Source of the DNA: Fibrobacter sp. UWB13
Lineage (GTDB): Bacteria; Fibrobacterota; Fibrobacteria; Fibrobacterales; Fibrobacteraceae
Assembly: GCF_900177805.1 (NCBI RefSeq)
Contig: NZ_FXAX01000001.1
Span: forward strand, 1,116,001 to 1,180,000
Length of the DNA: 64,000 nucleotides
Direction: 5' to 3'
Shown: positions 32,647-41,497 of the stretch, piece after piece
Layout: the number at the start of each line of letters is the position of its first letter
Position numbering within the stretch: position 1 is the first letter of the stretch
Program-made: the position numbers and the translations under genes
Notes under the pieces: generated by a model
Databases searched by the model: none
What the model saw: the letters and a program-made list of their open reading frames with translations, nothing else
What the model was told of the DNA's origin: nothing

Positions 32647-35259
32647 ATGCGCACGTACAAAGATTTAGCCATTGCCGAAGAAGAACAAAAGCTCGTAGAC
32701 GCCGTCAACAAGACGAACAACTTGCTCGTCGAAGCGCCCACCGGTAGCGGTAAGTCTTTGTACATCCCATGGTTCTTGAGCAATCACTTCAGTGGTCGCA
32801 TTGTCGTATTGCAACCGAGACGCATTGCAGCACTCGCCCTCGCGCAATACTCCGCAAAGCTTCACAACGAACCTTGCGGAAAGACGGTCGGTTACCAGTT
32901 CCGCCAAGACAGTTGCAAATCCAGCGCTACGCGAATTTTGTTCCAAACGTACGGTAACTTTTTACAGGAACTTCTGCACGGCAAGATGAACGCGGAATGG
33001 GTCATCTTCGACGAATACCACGAACGCAAAGCCGACATGGACTTGCTCTTTGCGTACTTGCTCAAATTGCAAGCCGCAAGCCAAGCATCAGGTCGTGAAA
33101 GTATCAAAGCACCGAGAATCGCCGTCATGAGTGCAAAGCTCAACCGCGAAGAAATGGAACAAGCGCTCGGCGTCAAATGTCTAGAACTCGGACATCCGCT
33201 TTATCCCGTGCAAATTCTTCACCAGAAACCCGCCGCAGGCGTAAACATCAGCGCAGGTCAGGGAATCGAAAGTGAAGTTGTCCGTGCATTGCGCACGTTG
33301 TACCGCAATAACGTATGGCAAACAACGCTCGTATTCTTGCCGGGTAAAGCAGAAATTGCCAAAAGCCACACCGCCGCGAGCGAAGCTCTGGGCGACAACG
33401 TCGCCGAGTTCCTTGAACTCTACGGCGGTCAAGACCGCGAAACGCAAGACCGCATTTTTGAAGAAACAGAACGCCCACGCGTCATCTTTACAACCAACAT
33501 TGCAGAAACGTCTATCACAGTTCCAAATGTGACAGGCGTTGTTGATAGCGGCATTGAGCGAGTCAGCGAATATGACGATAGCGAAAAAGTAAACGTCCTC
33601 CGTACGCTCCCGATTTCGTTGCAGAACGCCATCCAGCGCAGCGGCCGTAGCGGTCGTACACAAAACGGTTGCGCCATCCGCCTCTGGACGGAAGATGCCG
33701 AAAAACACATGCCACAAGGCATCGTGCCCGAAGTCTTGCAAATCGAACCCTCGGAACTTTTATTGCAAAAGGCTGCACTTGAAGATTCATGGGCCCTATC
33801 GCCTAACGGCTCCAGGGTGACAATTGATGATGACGTCATTGCGAGCCCCAAAGGGGCGAAGCAATCTCAAATAAAACTGCCCACGGCGATTCCAGAAGCG
33901 CGCGAAAGAGTCGCCACATCGATGCTCAATAACTTCGGCATGTTGCAAGACGGTCACATCACGGAACTCGGCAAGCGAGCCATTCAAACACCGATTTCAA
34001 GCATTCCGCTCGCATTGATTTTAGCGAAAGCAACAAGCGCCGCAGACCTCCCCGACTTGCTCCTCGCCGCCATGGCCTGGATCCATTCCGGCACAGAATT
34101 TGTACAGAAATCAAAAAATACACTCAACTTGTTCACGCTCGCAAGCGATACGCTTTCTAAAGCCATCAACGTTCCACGAGAAGTTTCGTTCTCGCTAAAG
34201 CAGCTCCGCGACTTCCGCGACTCATTAAAGGAGATGCCCGTTTACTCTCCGTCCTCACATTTCATAGCGCAGCAACTTCTCGCCGCATTCCCAGATGCAC
34301 TCGCCACTCCAAGCGGTAACGTTTACAAGTTGAGCAACGGCAACACAATCCGTTTGCAAGTTTCAGAGCCGCCATATGCATTGCTCGCGCTCTCTATGCT
34401 CCGCACGGGTGGCGGCAGCAAATCAGAACTGCACGTAAGCCTTTACGCTCCAGTGCCCAAAGAATTGCTCGGCGGCGAAAGCGAAAACATTCGCTATGAA
34501 CTGTTATGGCGTAGCGGTCAAGAACGCTTTATCGGTGTCGAGATTCATGAAAGCGAAAGCCCCAACGGCGACGTTCGCGAAACAAGCCGCAAAGAAATCC
34601 TCCCGCAAGAAACCTCGCCCAAAGTCCTCGAAAAGCTCAAAGAGCTCACCGCCGAAGCTTGGCGCGACAAGCTCGAAAAAGAAAACTGGACCGGTCGTTA
34701 CCTCACCGAGAACATCCAGACGCTCCTCATCAAGATGCGTCTTGCAGCAAAGCTTTACCCGGAATACGGCCTCCCCGAATTCAATGACGAGGATATGGAA
34801 CTTATTCTAAACGAGCTTACGGACGGCATATTCCTTTTGCGCGACATCAACGAAGACCGTTACCGTAACATTGTCGAAGATTACTTCGGCAAGTCCATGC
34901 TTGCATGGTTGCAAAAAACGTTCCCCGATCATTACGTATTGCCCAACGGCAAGCGCGCCCGCTACAGCTATCAAGAAGTCGCCACCGCCGATGAACAGAG
35001 CAGCGGCAAGATTGTGCAAAGTGCAGACGGCGTTCTTGTCGAGATATCCGCACGCATCGAAGACTTTATGCAGCTCCGCGGCGAGCACAAAATCGCAGAT
35101 GGCAAGCTCAAAGTACGTTACGACATTCTCGCACCAAACTTCCGCACGATTCAAAAGACATGGGATCTCACAAGTTTTTGGCAAAACACCTACGCCGAAG
35201 TTCGCAAAGAACTCCGCGGACGCTATCCAAAGCACCCGTGGCCTGAAAAAATCATGTAA
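32647..35259 (+). CDS. hrpB: HrpB-like ATP-dependent RNA helicase (DEAH family) with repeat-derived insertion
   Basis: An 870-residue SF2 helicase. Walker A is VEAPTGSGKSLYIPW (about 28-42). The Walker B/DEAH box reads FDEYHER (about 120-126). FTTNIAETSITVPNV and QRSGRSGRTQNG are motifs V and VI. The C-terminal HrpB domain follows (RARYSYQE region). Around residues 385-408 the sequence SPNGSRVTIDDDVIASPKGAK corresponds at DNA level to intergenic repeat units (33800-33870). This suggests an in-frame insertion, and the protein is longer than the 810-840 residues usual for HrpB. Substrates of HrpB are poorly known. Confidence 0.92.
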   Translation: MRTYKDLAIAEEEQKLVDAVNKTNNLLVEAPTGSGKSLYIPWFLSNHFSGRIVVLQPRRIAALALAQYSAKLHNEPCGKTVGYQFRQDSCKSSATRILFQTYGNFLQELLHGKMNAEWVIFDEYHERKADMDLLFAYLLKLQAASQASGRESIKAPRIAVMSAKLNREEMEQALGVKCLELGHPLYPVQILHQKPAAGVNISAGQGIESEVVRALRTLYRNNVWQTTLVFLPGKAEIAKSHTAASEALGDNVAEFLELYGGQDRETQDRIFEETERPRVIFTTNIAETSITVPNVTGVVDSGIERVSEYDDSEKVNVLRTLPISLQNAIQRSGRSGRTQNGCAIRLWTEDAEKHMPQGIVPEVLQIEPSELLLQKAALEDSWALSPNGSRVTIDDDVIASPKGAKQSQIKLPTAIPEARERVATSMLNNFGMLQDGHITELGKRAIQTPISSIPLALILAKATSAADLPDLLLAAMAWIHSGTEFVQKSKNTLNLFTLASDTLSKAINVPREVSFSLKQLRDFRDSLKEMPVYSPSSHFIAQQLLAAFPDALATPSGNVYKLSNGNTIRLQVSEPPYALLALSMLRTGGGSKSELHVSLYAPVPKELLGGESENIRYELLWRSGQERFIGVEIHESESPNGDVRETSRKEILPQETSPKVLEKLKELTAEAWRDKLEKENWTGRYLTENIQTLLIKMRLAAKLYPEYGLPEFNDEDMELILNELTDGIFLLRDINEDRYRNIVEDYFGKSMLAWLQKTFPDHYVLPNGKRARYSYQEVATADEQSSGKIVQSADGVLVEISARIEDFMQLRGEHKIADGKLKVRYDILAPNFRTIQKTWDLTSFWQNTYAEVRKELRGRYPKHPWPEKIM
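33800..33870. repeat. interspersed repeat inside the hrpB coding sequence
   Basis: Two units lie side by side. GGCTCCAGGGTGACAA resembles the end of the intergenic repeat at 54544 (GCTCCAGGATGACAA). GACGTCATTGCGAGCCCC with AAAGGGGCGAAGCAATCT is the widely known GTCATTGCGAG...GAAGCAATC palindrome. It forms stems ATTGC/GCAAT and GCCCC/GGGGC. It is translated in frame as DVIASPKGAKQS. Confidence 0.75.
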
Positions 35260-35296
35260 TTTCATTACATGAAAAAAAAGTTTTTTTGAAAAGCAT

Positions 35297-35377
35297 GCGG
35301 GCGGGGCCCCAGCTCAGAGTTGCGAAGGCCGCACGGGCCCCTCCCTGCACCCTCCCCATCCTTGGCCGACGCTTTTT
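35297..35377. other. GC-rich structured block with G-quadruplex motif on the minus strand
   Basis: Between the convergent hrpB and choice-of-anchor genes an 80-base GC-rich block stands out in AT-rich DNA. GGGGCCC near 35302 can pair with GGGCCCC near 35335. On the minus strand 35338-35357 reads four G-tracts of 4, 3, 3 and 4 with loops A, TGCA and A. This is a canonical G-quadruplex pattern with very short loops. Confidence 0.7.
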
Positions 35378-35443
35378 GTAATACAAGACGCTAATCTATT
35401 TAATAATATTAAAGCACCTAAAATTTACTGTAACACTAAGAAG

Positions 35444-37021
35444 TTACTTCACACTATACACAGCGAGAGTTTTGCTGTACTCGTAGCCTACAACTAAAAG
35501 CGGTTCACCATTCGGGCTCTTTTCAGCAGGGATAAACAAGATGCCTTCAGGGCCGCGATCTTTCGGGTCTAAATAGAAATCTTCCAGTTTCGGAGCATTC
35601 CCGCTCTCGATTCCCGTAATGTCAAACACGGCAACGCCACTCGTGCGTTCCAGGCCAACAAAAGCATAGCGCTTATCGCCCACAATACCCGTCGTCACGT
35701 TTTCCGGTTCGCAGCCCTTGTCTTCACTGCGGGCATCCATTTTGACCTTGCCCTTCTTGGAATTCCAGTTAAAGTAATCAGGCGCCATCTGAGCCATCGT
35801 CTGTTCAAAAGCGTCGCCAGAATCCCACATCAGGTGCCCCGTTTCGCCATCGAAAATGCTAATCGAGCGCGTTCCAAAGCTATACATGTAAGGGCATCTG
35901 CCATTCTCCGTCTTATCCGGAGCCACATTGCAGCGTTCCAAATTGCTCACAGAAATGTTCTTCACCTCTTCGAGCATTTCGGTCGTAAACACGCTAGGAT
36001 CCAGCAAGCCATTCTGAGCCAGCATCATCGGAGTCGTCACATCCGTCCAAGCCTTGTAATCATTGACCGGAGCACCTTCATTCGCCGTAAGCACAAACGT
36101 CTTTCCGTTCACAGTGAACGCCGAAATTCCATCCGGTTGGCGCAAACCACGCAACGGATAATTCTTGATTTCAATTTGCTTGTTCTTCTTGATGTCCAGA
36201 CCAAATCCCGGCTTGGAATGATCCACATAACCAAGCGGGAACACATCCAATATTTTCTTCGATTCGACATCAAACTTCACAAGCGCATTGTTCTCTTGCA
36301 AGCTCACCCAAGCCATCTTGGAATCTTCGGAGACCGTAATGTATTCCGGCTCAAGCGACTGAACAAAACTCTTCACGCCCGTCTTACGAACGCCCTTTGC
36401 CATCAGAGCAAGCGAATCGAGTTCGCCAAATCCGACAACCGTCTTCTGCGGCTTTTTCCAAGCTTTCGCCAAATCAGCAGCACTCGACACATTCACGCCA
36501 GCAATCGACAAAACACCAATGCCGCCTTCCGGGTCTTCCACAAAATTTTCATCCGGAGAGCCTTCGCATGCCACGAGCAAATTCTTTCCATCCGGAGTAA
36601 ACGTAATCATGTCAGGCATGTAGCACAGTTCATGTTTACCAAGAACTTCAAGTTTCTTGTTGTAGCGCATGACCTGCACATGTCCCATTTTCCATTCGGG
36701 GTTGTTCAAAAGACTTACCGCTACGAGGTCACCATTGACCGTCACGCTAGAGGCGCCACCCGGCAACTTGACTTCACTTATCTTTTGGGGCTTTGCGGGG
36801 TCTGCCATATCGACCACTTCCAAAACATTTTCGCCGCCAACCACGAACAGCACTTTCTTTTCGGGCATGTACGCCGAAATTTCAGCCGTCGTCATCGGAA
36901 TGGAAGCAATCTGCTTCAGTATCGAACGCAAATGGAACGGTCCTGCCGGCACATCCGATTTTTTAGCAAACGAAAAGCCCGCGCACATAAGCAGGCTCAT
37001 GACGAAAGCGGTTCTTTTCAT
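35444..37021 (-). CDS. secreted choice-of-anchor I domain beta-propeller protein
   Basis: A 525-residue exported protein with signal peptide at 1-19 (VMSLLMCAGFSFA). The body reads as a seven-bladed-propeller type of the choice-of-anchor I family: VEVVD-like blades, ENVLEVVDMADPAKPQKIS, FTPDGKNLLVACEGSPDE, GLRQPDGISAFTVNG, LTANEGAPVNDY, and a closing DPKDRGPEGILFIP block. In other bacteria this domain occurs in large secreted phosphatase or nuclease-like proteins, sometimes with a sorting tail. No catalytic domain is added here. The function is unknown. It is followed by the G-rich block. Confidence 0.82.
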   Translation of the reverse strand: MKRTAFVMSLLMCAGFSFAKKSDVPAGPFHLRSILKQIASIPMTTAEISAYMPEKKVLFVVGGENVLEVVDMADPAKPQKISEVKLPGGASSVTVNGDLVAVSLLNNPEWKMGHVQVMRYNKKLEVLGKHELCYMPDMITFTPDGKNLLVACEGSPDENFVEDPEGGIGVLSIAGVNVSSAADLAKAWKKPQKTVVGFGELDSLALMAKGVRKTGVKSFVQSLEPEYITVSEDSKMAWVSLQENNALVKFDVESKKILDVFPLGYVDHSKPGFGLDIKKNKQIEIKNYPLRGLRQPDGISAFTVNGKTFVLTANEGAPVNDYKAWTDVTTPMMLAQNGLLDPSVFTTEMLEEVKNISVSNLERCNVAPDKTENGRCPYMYSFGTRSISIFDGETGHLMWDSGDAFEQTMAQMAPDYFNWNSKKGKVKMDARSEDKGCEPENVTTGIVGDKRYAFVGLERTSGVAVFDITGIESGNAPKLEDFYLDPKDRGPEGILFIPAEKSPNGEPLLVVGYEYSKTLAVYSVK

Positions 37022-37054
37022 TTCAACTCCCCGCGGCGGTGCCGCGACTAAAAA

Positions 37055-37513
37055 TTAATCAAGAATCAACCACATGATAAGCATGCCAAGACCAAAGCTA
37101 CCAAGCATCGATGCAGACTGCATCATCATGCTGTTCTTTTCATCTTCCTTAGCTTTGGCATCCTTGGCTTTTTGCTTTTCTGCCTGTTCCTGACTTGCCT
37201 GCATTGCAACGCTCAATGCCTTGGCACAAGTTTCGTTGTTCTTCTTCAGCGTGTTGTAGCTCTGTTCCCAGTTTTCGCACTTAGCCTTTTCCACTTCGAG
37301 ATCCGAACGCAGCGATTGCTTTTCTACAGTGCATGCGCTATCGCGAAGTGCCATCACGCTATCACGCACAGCAATTTCTGCGACAAGCTCCGCATTTTCT
37401 GCAGCACTACCTGCAGTTTTCGAATCAGCTGCATTTACAGCACTTACCAAAGCAAGCACAAGCAAAGAGCCCCAAGCCCACGACTTCACAAAAGAACGAA
37501 CAACAGAAACCAT
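37055..37513 (-). CDS. exported coiled-coil protein with C-terminal membrane helix
   Basis: A 152-residue protein. The N-terminal signal or anchor is SWAWGSLLVLALVSAVNA (about 12-29). A long charged helix at about 55-125, rich in Lys, Glu and Gln, looks like a coiled coil (EKQSLRSDLEVEKAKCENWE; KAKDAKAKEDEK). A hydrophobic C-terminal helix follows (MLGSFGLGMLIMWLILD). Together these would give a periplasmic coiled coil anchored at its end. No family is recognised. It lies 10 bases downstream of the PfkB kinase gene, so it is likely in the same transcript. Confidence 0.72.
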   Translation of the reverse strand: MVSVVRSFVKSWAWGSLLVLALVSAVNAADSKTAGSAAENAELVAEIAVRDSVMALRDSACTVEKQSLRSDLEVEKAKCENWEQSYNTLKKNNETCAKALSVAMQASQEQAEKQKAKDAKAKEDEKNSMMMQSASMLGSFGLGMLIMWLILD

Positions 37514-37523
37514 ATTCCCTCAA

Positions 37524-38483
37524 TTACATCTGGGCGTAAATGCGCTGCCAGCCTTCTTCCGGAATCTGGGCGCCCATCACCTGAACGACTTCGTTCGAAA
37601 CAATGCTACCGAGCTTGCCCGAGCGTTCCATATTCCAGCCGTTCATGTAGCCATAGAGGAATCCCGATGCCCAGAGGTCACCAGCACCCGTCGTATCAAT
37701 AGCCTTTGCAGCACCCGCAGACACGCGAGTTACCACGCCATCCTTAGCGATCAAGGCACCGCGCTTGCCAATCTTCACGACCGCGACCTTAGCCTTCTTC
37801 GCCAAGACTTCAAGAGCCGCTTCTTCCTTGACACCAGCATAAGCAAAAGCTTCATCTTCGTTAGCGATGATGATATCAATCATCTTTTCTTCGAAGAGTT
37901 CATCGAAGAGCTTGCGGCAAGCTTCGACCACGCCGAACGAGCTAAAGTCGAGAGCGGTTTCGACACCGAGGCTACGCGCGAGCGTAAACGACTTCTTGAA
38001 GCATTCGCCATTAAATGCACGGTAGCCTTCAGCGTAAAGGAGTCCCACATCGTCATAAAGAGCCGGAGTAAAGTCATCCGAACCGAGGAAGTCCGAAGCG
38101 CCAAGGTAAGTCCACATGGAACGCTGGGCATCCGGAGTCACAGCAGAGAAAACGCAACCCGTAGCGACATCGCTCATCCCGAGCTTCGATTCCACGCCGT
38201 TATTCTTCAAGTGTTCCTGGAAAAGCTTGCCGAGTTCGTCATCGCCAATCTTCGAAATAAAAGCAGCCTTGCCATGCAAGCGAGAAAGCCCCACCATGGT
38301 ATTGCAAGTCGAGCCACCCGGCACGCGAATCGGATTGTCAAGAGCGCCGAGGAACTTTTCCATCTGCGGCCAGTCGACCATGTTCATGCCACCCTTCTGT
38401 ACACCCTGAGCTTGAATCCATTCATCGCTCACGTTAGCCAAAATATCAACAAGGGCAGCGCCCATACCAAGAACTTTCTTCAT
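37524..38483 (-). CDS. PfkB-family carbohydrate/nucleoside kinase
   Basis: A 319-residue sugar or nucleoside kinase. The N-terminus has GMGAALVDILANV. The Gly-rich substrate block is VPGGSTCNTMVGLSRL with FISKIGDDELGK. The catalytic anion-hole motif is IDTTGAGDLWASGFLYG with the general-base Asp. It belongs to the adenosine kinase/ribokinase group. Adenosine kinase is a guess supported by the overall pattern. The ATG overlaps the rhomboid stop as TAATG, with GGAGG 6 bases upstream, which indicates coupling. Confidence 0.88.
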   Translation of the reverse strand: MKKVLGMGAALVDILANVSDEWIQAQGVQKGGMNMVDWPQMEKFLGALDNPIRVPGGSTCNTMVGLSRLHGKAAFISKIGDDELGKLFQEHLKNNGVESKLGMSDVATGCVFSAVTPDAQRSMWTYLGASDFLGSDDFTPALYDDVGLLYAEGYRAFNGECFKKSFTLARSLGVETALDFSSFGVVEACRKLFDELFEEKMIDIIIANEDEAFAYAGVKEEAALEVLAKKAKVAVVKIGKRGALIAKDGVVTRVSAGAAKAIDTTGAGDLWASGFLYGYMNGWNMERSGKLGSIVSNEVVQVMGAQIPEEGWQRIYAQM

Positions 38484-39376
38484 TAGAATCCTCCGCGACG
38501 GCGACGCAACTTGTCACCCGCTTTTAATAAAAATTCACGTTCCGATTCACTCAAGGACTGGAGGCCTTCGCGCTCCACCTTCTTGAGAATTTCATCCATG
38601 CGTTTCTGTTCATCTACGTAGAACACTTCACCTTCGAGAACTTCCGGTTCATCGGAACGGCGCGAGTTCGAACGCGCTCCCGAACTACGGTCTCGATTAT
38701 ACTTTTCAGGGTCTCTGGAGAACAAACGGAAAATAGCCGAAAGCGGTGAATTGTAAAGCACCTTCGCTCCGTTCTGGAAAATTGCCATGTAAATAAAACC
38801 AGCGACCACACCGCCCAAGTGGGCAAAGTGCGCAATCATGTCGCCCGAATTAGCAAAGAGAATATCAAGCGCAATCATCACCCACATGGCATTCTTGATT
38901 CGCATCGGAATGACAAAGAACATGAGGATAACGCGATCCGGGAAAAACTTGTAGTAAGCGACAAAGACACCCATCAAGGCGCCCGACGCACCGATAATCG
39001 GATTGTTCGTAAGCCCGAGGACGCACATGAAGAAACTGAACAGCGCCGCAAAAATGCCACAGAAAAAGTACATTGAGACAAAATGACGCGTCCCCATCCA
39101 TTCCGCGACCTCTGAACCGAACATCCAGAGCATCAGCATGTTGAAGAAGAAATGCATAAAGTCGAAATGGATGAACATGTACGTCACATAGCGCCAAAGC
39201 TCCAGCGGAACTCTCGGCATAAAGGCGCCGTAGTAGTTGATGTAATCCGTGAGGCTCCCATAACCAGCCCCTAAATTAACTTCTAGTCCACGCCCAAGAA
39301 AAGCGATAATGAATACGACTGCATTCGCAAGCAAAAGCGTCTGCAAAGCCTTGGGCAAATATTTAAATGGCTTCAT
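38483..39376 (-). CDS. rhomboid family intramembrane serine protease
   Basis: A 297-residue membrane protease. Six membrane helices lie in about 10-220. The catalytic serine is in GASGALMGVF and the catalytic histidine in AHFAHLGGVVAG. The H-x2-MH-x3-N motif of helix 2 reads HFDFMHFFFNMLMLW. The soluble C-terminal tail (about 225-297) is charged and ends in a helical segment, ERDFLLKAGDKLRRRRG-like. Substrates are unknown. It overlaps coaD by 14 bases. Confidence 0.92.
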   Translation of the reverse strand: MKPFKYLPKALQTLLLANAVVFIIAFLGRGLEVNLGAGYGSLTDYINYYGAFMPRVPLELWRYVTYMFIHFDFMHFFFNMLMLWMFGSEVAEWMGTRHFVSMYFFCGIFAALFSFFMCVLGLTNNPIIGASGALMGVFVAYYKFFPDRVILMFFVIPMRIKNAMWVMIALDILFANSGDMIAHFAHLGGVVAGFIYMAIFQNGAKVLYNSPLSAIFRLFSRDPEKYNRDRSSGARSNSRRSDEPEVLEGEVFYVDEQKRMDEILKKVEREGLQSLSESEREFLLKAGDKLRRRRGGF

Positions 39377-39944
39377 AATTTTTCCTAAACTCTTTTAAAA
39401 GCATGGAGACCATGTTCTTCGGCACATATTTAGAAATTAGCGACTTCTGTTCGGCGGCACTCTTCTCGGCACCACACTTGAGGAGTTCTCGCACAAGCGT
39501 ACTGCTCACCACAAGATGTTCCTGCGCACTGAGCAAAAGCACCGTCTCGACATCGCCATCACCGTAAATGACCTTGTTGTTCCAGGCGACCGCCTGTTCA
39601 GCATCCAAGTCGGCAGAATTGCGGATTCCGCGCACCAGGTAATGCGCGCCCACCGATTTCATAAAATCGACCGTCAGCCCACCATGGACGGCGACCGATA
39701 CATTCGGGAATTCAGAGACCGCCGCCTCCACCATCGCCTTGCGCGTTTCGGCATCAAACAAGTTTTTCTTACTTGCATTCTGGGCGACAAGTACAATCAG
39801 GGAATCAAAGATGCCGGCGGCACGTTTTACAAGGTCAAGGTGACCGACTGTAAACGGATCGAAGGATCCCGCAAACACCGCCACACGGTGTCCGCAGCCT
39901 TCCTCCACAACTGATTTTTTCTTTGCTTTAGAATTCCACACCAT
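39363..39944 (-). CDS. coaD: phosphopantetheine adenylyltransferase
   Basis: A 193-residue nucleotidyltransferase, the fourth step of coenzyme A synthesis. AVFAGSFDPFTVGHLDLVKRAA carries the (H/T)xGH motif, followed by KMVEA-type and VRGIRNSADLDAEQAVAWNN blocks typical for CoaD. The C-terminal SSTLVRELLKCGA block is the conserved S-S-x3-R. The N-terminus is about 20 residues longer than in E. coli. A downstream GTG start is possible but has no better ribosome site. Confidence 0.94.
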   Translation of the reverse strand: MVWNSKAKKKSVVEEGCGHRVAVFAGSFDPFTVGHLDLVKRAAGIFDSLIVLVAQNASKKNLFDAETRKAMVEAAVSEFPNVSVAVHGGLTVDFMKSVGAHYLVRGIRNSADLDAEQAVAWNNKVIYGDGDVETVLLLSAQEHLVVSSTLVRELLKCGAEKSAAEQKSLISKYVPKNMVSMLLKEFRKNYEAI

Positions 39945-39963
39945 GTGGTATAATGTACAAAAA

Positions 39964-40506
39964 TCACGCCCTAATAATTATCAGCGACGACTCGCCATAG
40001 CGGCGAACTTGCCCCTGAAAATCATCACCCTTAGCCCATTCAGGCAACTTGCGGCTCGGAGCCTCAAAAACAGCCACACCACCAGGGCTCAGCCATTCGA
40101 TAAACGGTCGCAAGTCCGGGTAATCCATGTCCTTGAACGGCGGATCCGCGTAAATCAAGTCAAAACCGCCATCGGCACAGACAATCTCTTTCTTGAGCGT
40201 AAGCACGCTTGTTTCCAGAAGCTTGAGCCTGGAATCCATGCCGACCGACTTGTAGGATTGTTCAATCATCCTCGCCTGCGGACGAGCAAGCTCCACCGCA
40301 GTCACACTTGCTGCCCCACGGCTCAACGCCTCAAGCCCCATAATGCCACTGCCGGCAAAAAGGTCCAGCATGCGGAATCCATCGACGCCCTGCAATATGT
40401 TAAAGAGAGCTTCCCTCGTGCGGGAAGCTGTCGGACGTGTTTTCATGGTATCCGGGGACTCGATATTGCGTCCCCGCAAAGAACCGCCAGTAATTCGAAT
40501 CGGCAT
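39964..40506 (-). CDS. rsmD: 16S rRNA (guanine-966-N2) methyltransferase
   Basis: A 180-residue S-adenosylmethionine-dependent enzyme. The N-terminus MPIRITGGSLRGRNIESP is characteristic of RsmD. Motif I is LDLFAGSGIMGLEALSRGA and the catalytic motif IV is YADPPFKD. It methylates G966 of 16S rRNA in assembled 30S subunits. In many bacteria rsmD sits directly beside coaD, and that order is kept here. The ATG lies one base after the PilN/O-like stop. Confidence 0.95.
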   Translation of the reverse strand: MPIRITGGSLRGRNIESPDTMKTRPTASRTREALFNILQGVDGFRMLDLFAGSGIMGLEALSRGAASVTAVELARPQARMIEQSYKSVGMDSRLKLLETSVLTLKKEIVCADGGFDLIYADPPFKDMDYPDLRPFIEWLSPGGVAVFEAPSRKLPEWAKGDDFQGQVRRYGESSLIIIRA

Positions 40507-40507
40507 A

Positions 40508-41497
40508 CTAGCGGAGAACGAACATTTCGACGCGCAAGTTCGTAATCAGGAACTTCTTGGCGTACTTCAAGTCAGCCTTCGGTACACCCATGCGAATCGG
40601 GGAATTAGCAAATGCATTCATGAAGTTCAGCAAATCAGCAAAGTCCGAAGTCGTCGACACGTTGTACGCATAGCGTTTGAACACACCGAAGTCTTCAACA
40701 ACAGGCTTTTCCAAGCCCTTCAGCTGAACCTTGTTCGAAGCGGCAAGATTCTTGAGAGCCTTGACTTCTGCCGGAATTTCTGCAGCAGGGACAAAACCAC
40801 GCACAGCATCGAGACGCACCTGCGGAACAGAGAACTGCCCAAACACAGCCACTTCGGTAGCCGCTTCAGATGCAATCGGCGACTGGAACTGCTTACTTAC
40901 AGCTTTAAGTCTATCCATAAGTGTATGCTGCGAAGAAGCCTTCATAGCAACACCGCGCAAGTAATAGTAGTTCGGAGCCTGGTACACGCATTCCGAGAAA
41001 CCGATATCATCCGGGGCTGCGGTATTGAGGAACGAAAGGAACTGCGGAAAGGAAGTCTTCTGATAAGAAAGCTTCTCGAGCGGCAAATAGCTGCCGTAGC
41101 CTGTTCGTTTGTTATTAAACAGGACCTGCGGATTGATTTCGGCAACAATGTCCTTTACAGGCATAGCGGCACGAACACGAGCCACCGCTTCTTGCTGCTT
41201 AGCAAGCTCTTCGGCGGTCGGACCGGCAGGGGTCGTCGTGGTTGTCGAACTCTTCTTCGCCCCAATCAAGTTGAGGTAGGAATCCGGGAACACGCCGTCC
41301 AAAACAGCCGGGACACCCATCACGCTCAAGTAGCAGCTAAAAGCGACAACGGCAAACAAAGCCGCAACGGCAACCGTCAAATACTTTCTCTTGTAGCGAC
41401 GTTCCACATCTGCAACGTTCGTCACATGCAAATGCTGGGCAACACTACCGATGGTGGAATTCTTTTCCGCCACCGCAATAAGGTTCATGTGAATCAT
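40508..41497 (-). CDS. PilN/PilO-like inner-membrane protein (type IV pilus/T2SS-like)
   Basis: A 329-residue protein whose ATG at 41497 overlaps the PilM-like stop (ATGA), with GGAGGG upstream. A short cytoplasmic N-terminus is followed by one membrane helix at about 40-60 (VAVAALFAVVAFSCYLSV). Then come a Thr/Ala-rich linker with coiled-coil character and a periplasmic domain with ferredoxin-like pattern. PilM proteins bind the N-terminus of PilN in type IV pilus systems. The gene order and topology fit that, but sequence similarity is low, so the name is by context. Confidence 0.6.
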   Translation of the reverse strand: MIHMNLIAVAEKNSTIGSVAQHLHVTNVADVERRYKRKYLTVAVAALFAVVAFSCYLSVMGVPAVLDGVFPDSYLNLIGAKKSSTTTTTPAGPTAEELAKQQEAVARVRAAMPVKDIVAEINPQVLFNNKRTGYGSYLPLEKLSYQKTSFPQFLSFLNTAAPDDIGFSECVYQAPNYYYLRGVAMKASSQHTLMDRLKAVSKQFQSPIASEAATEVAVFGQFSVPQVRLDAVRGFVPAAEIPAEVKALKNLAASNKVQLKGLEKPVVEDFGVFKRYAYNVSTTSDFADLLNFMNAFANSPIRMGVPKADLKYAKKFLITNLRVEMFVLR

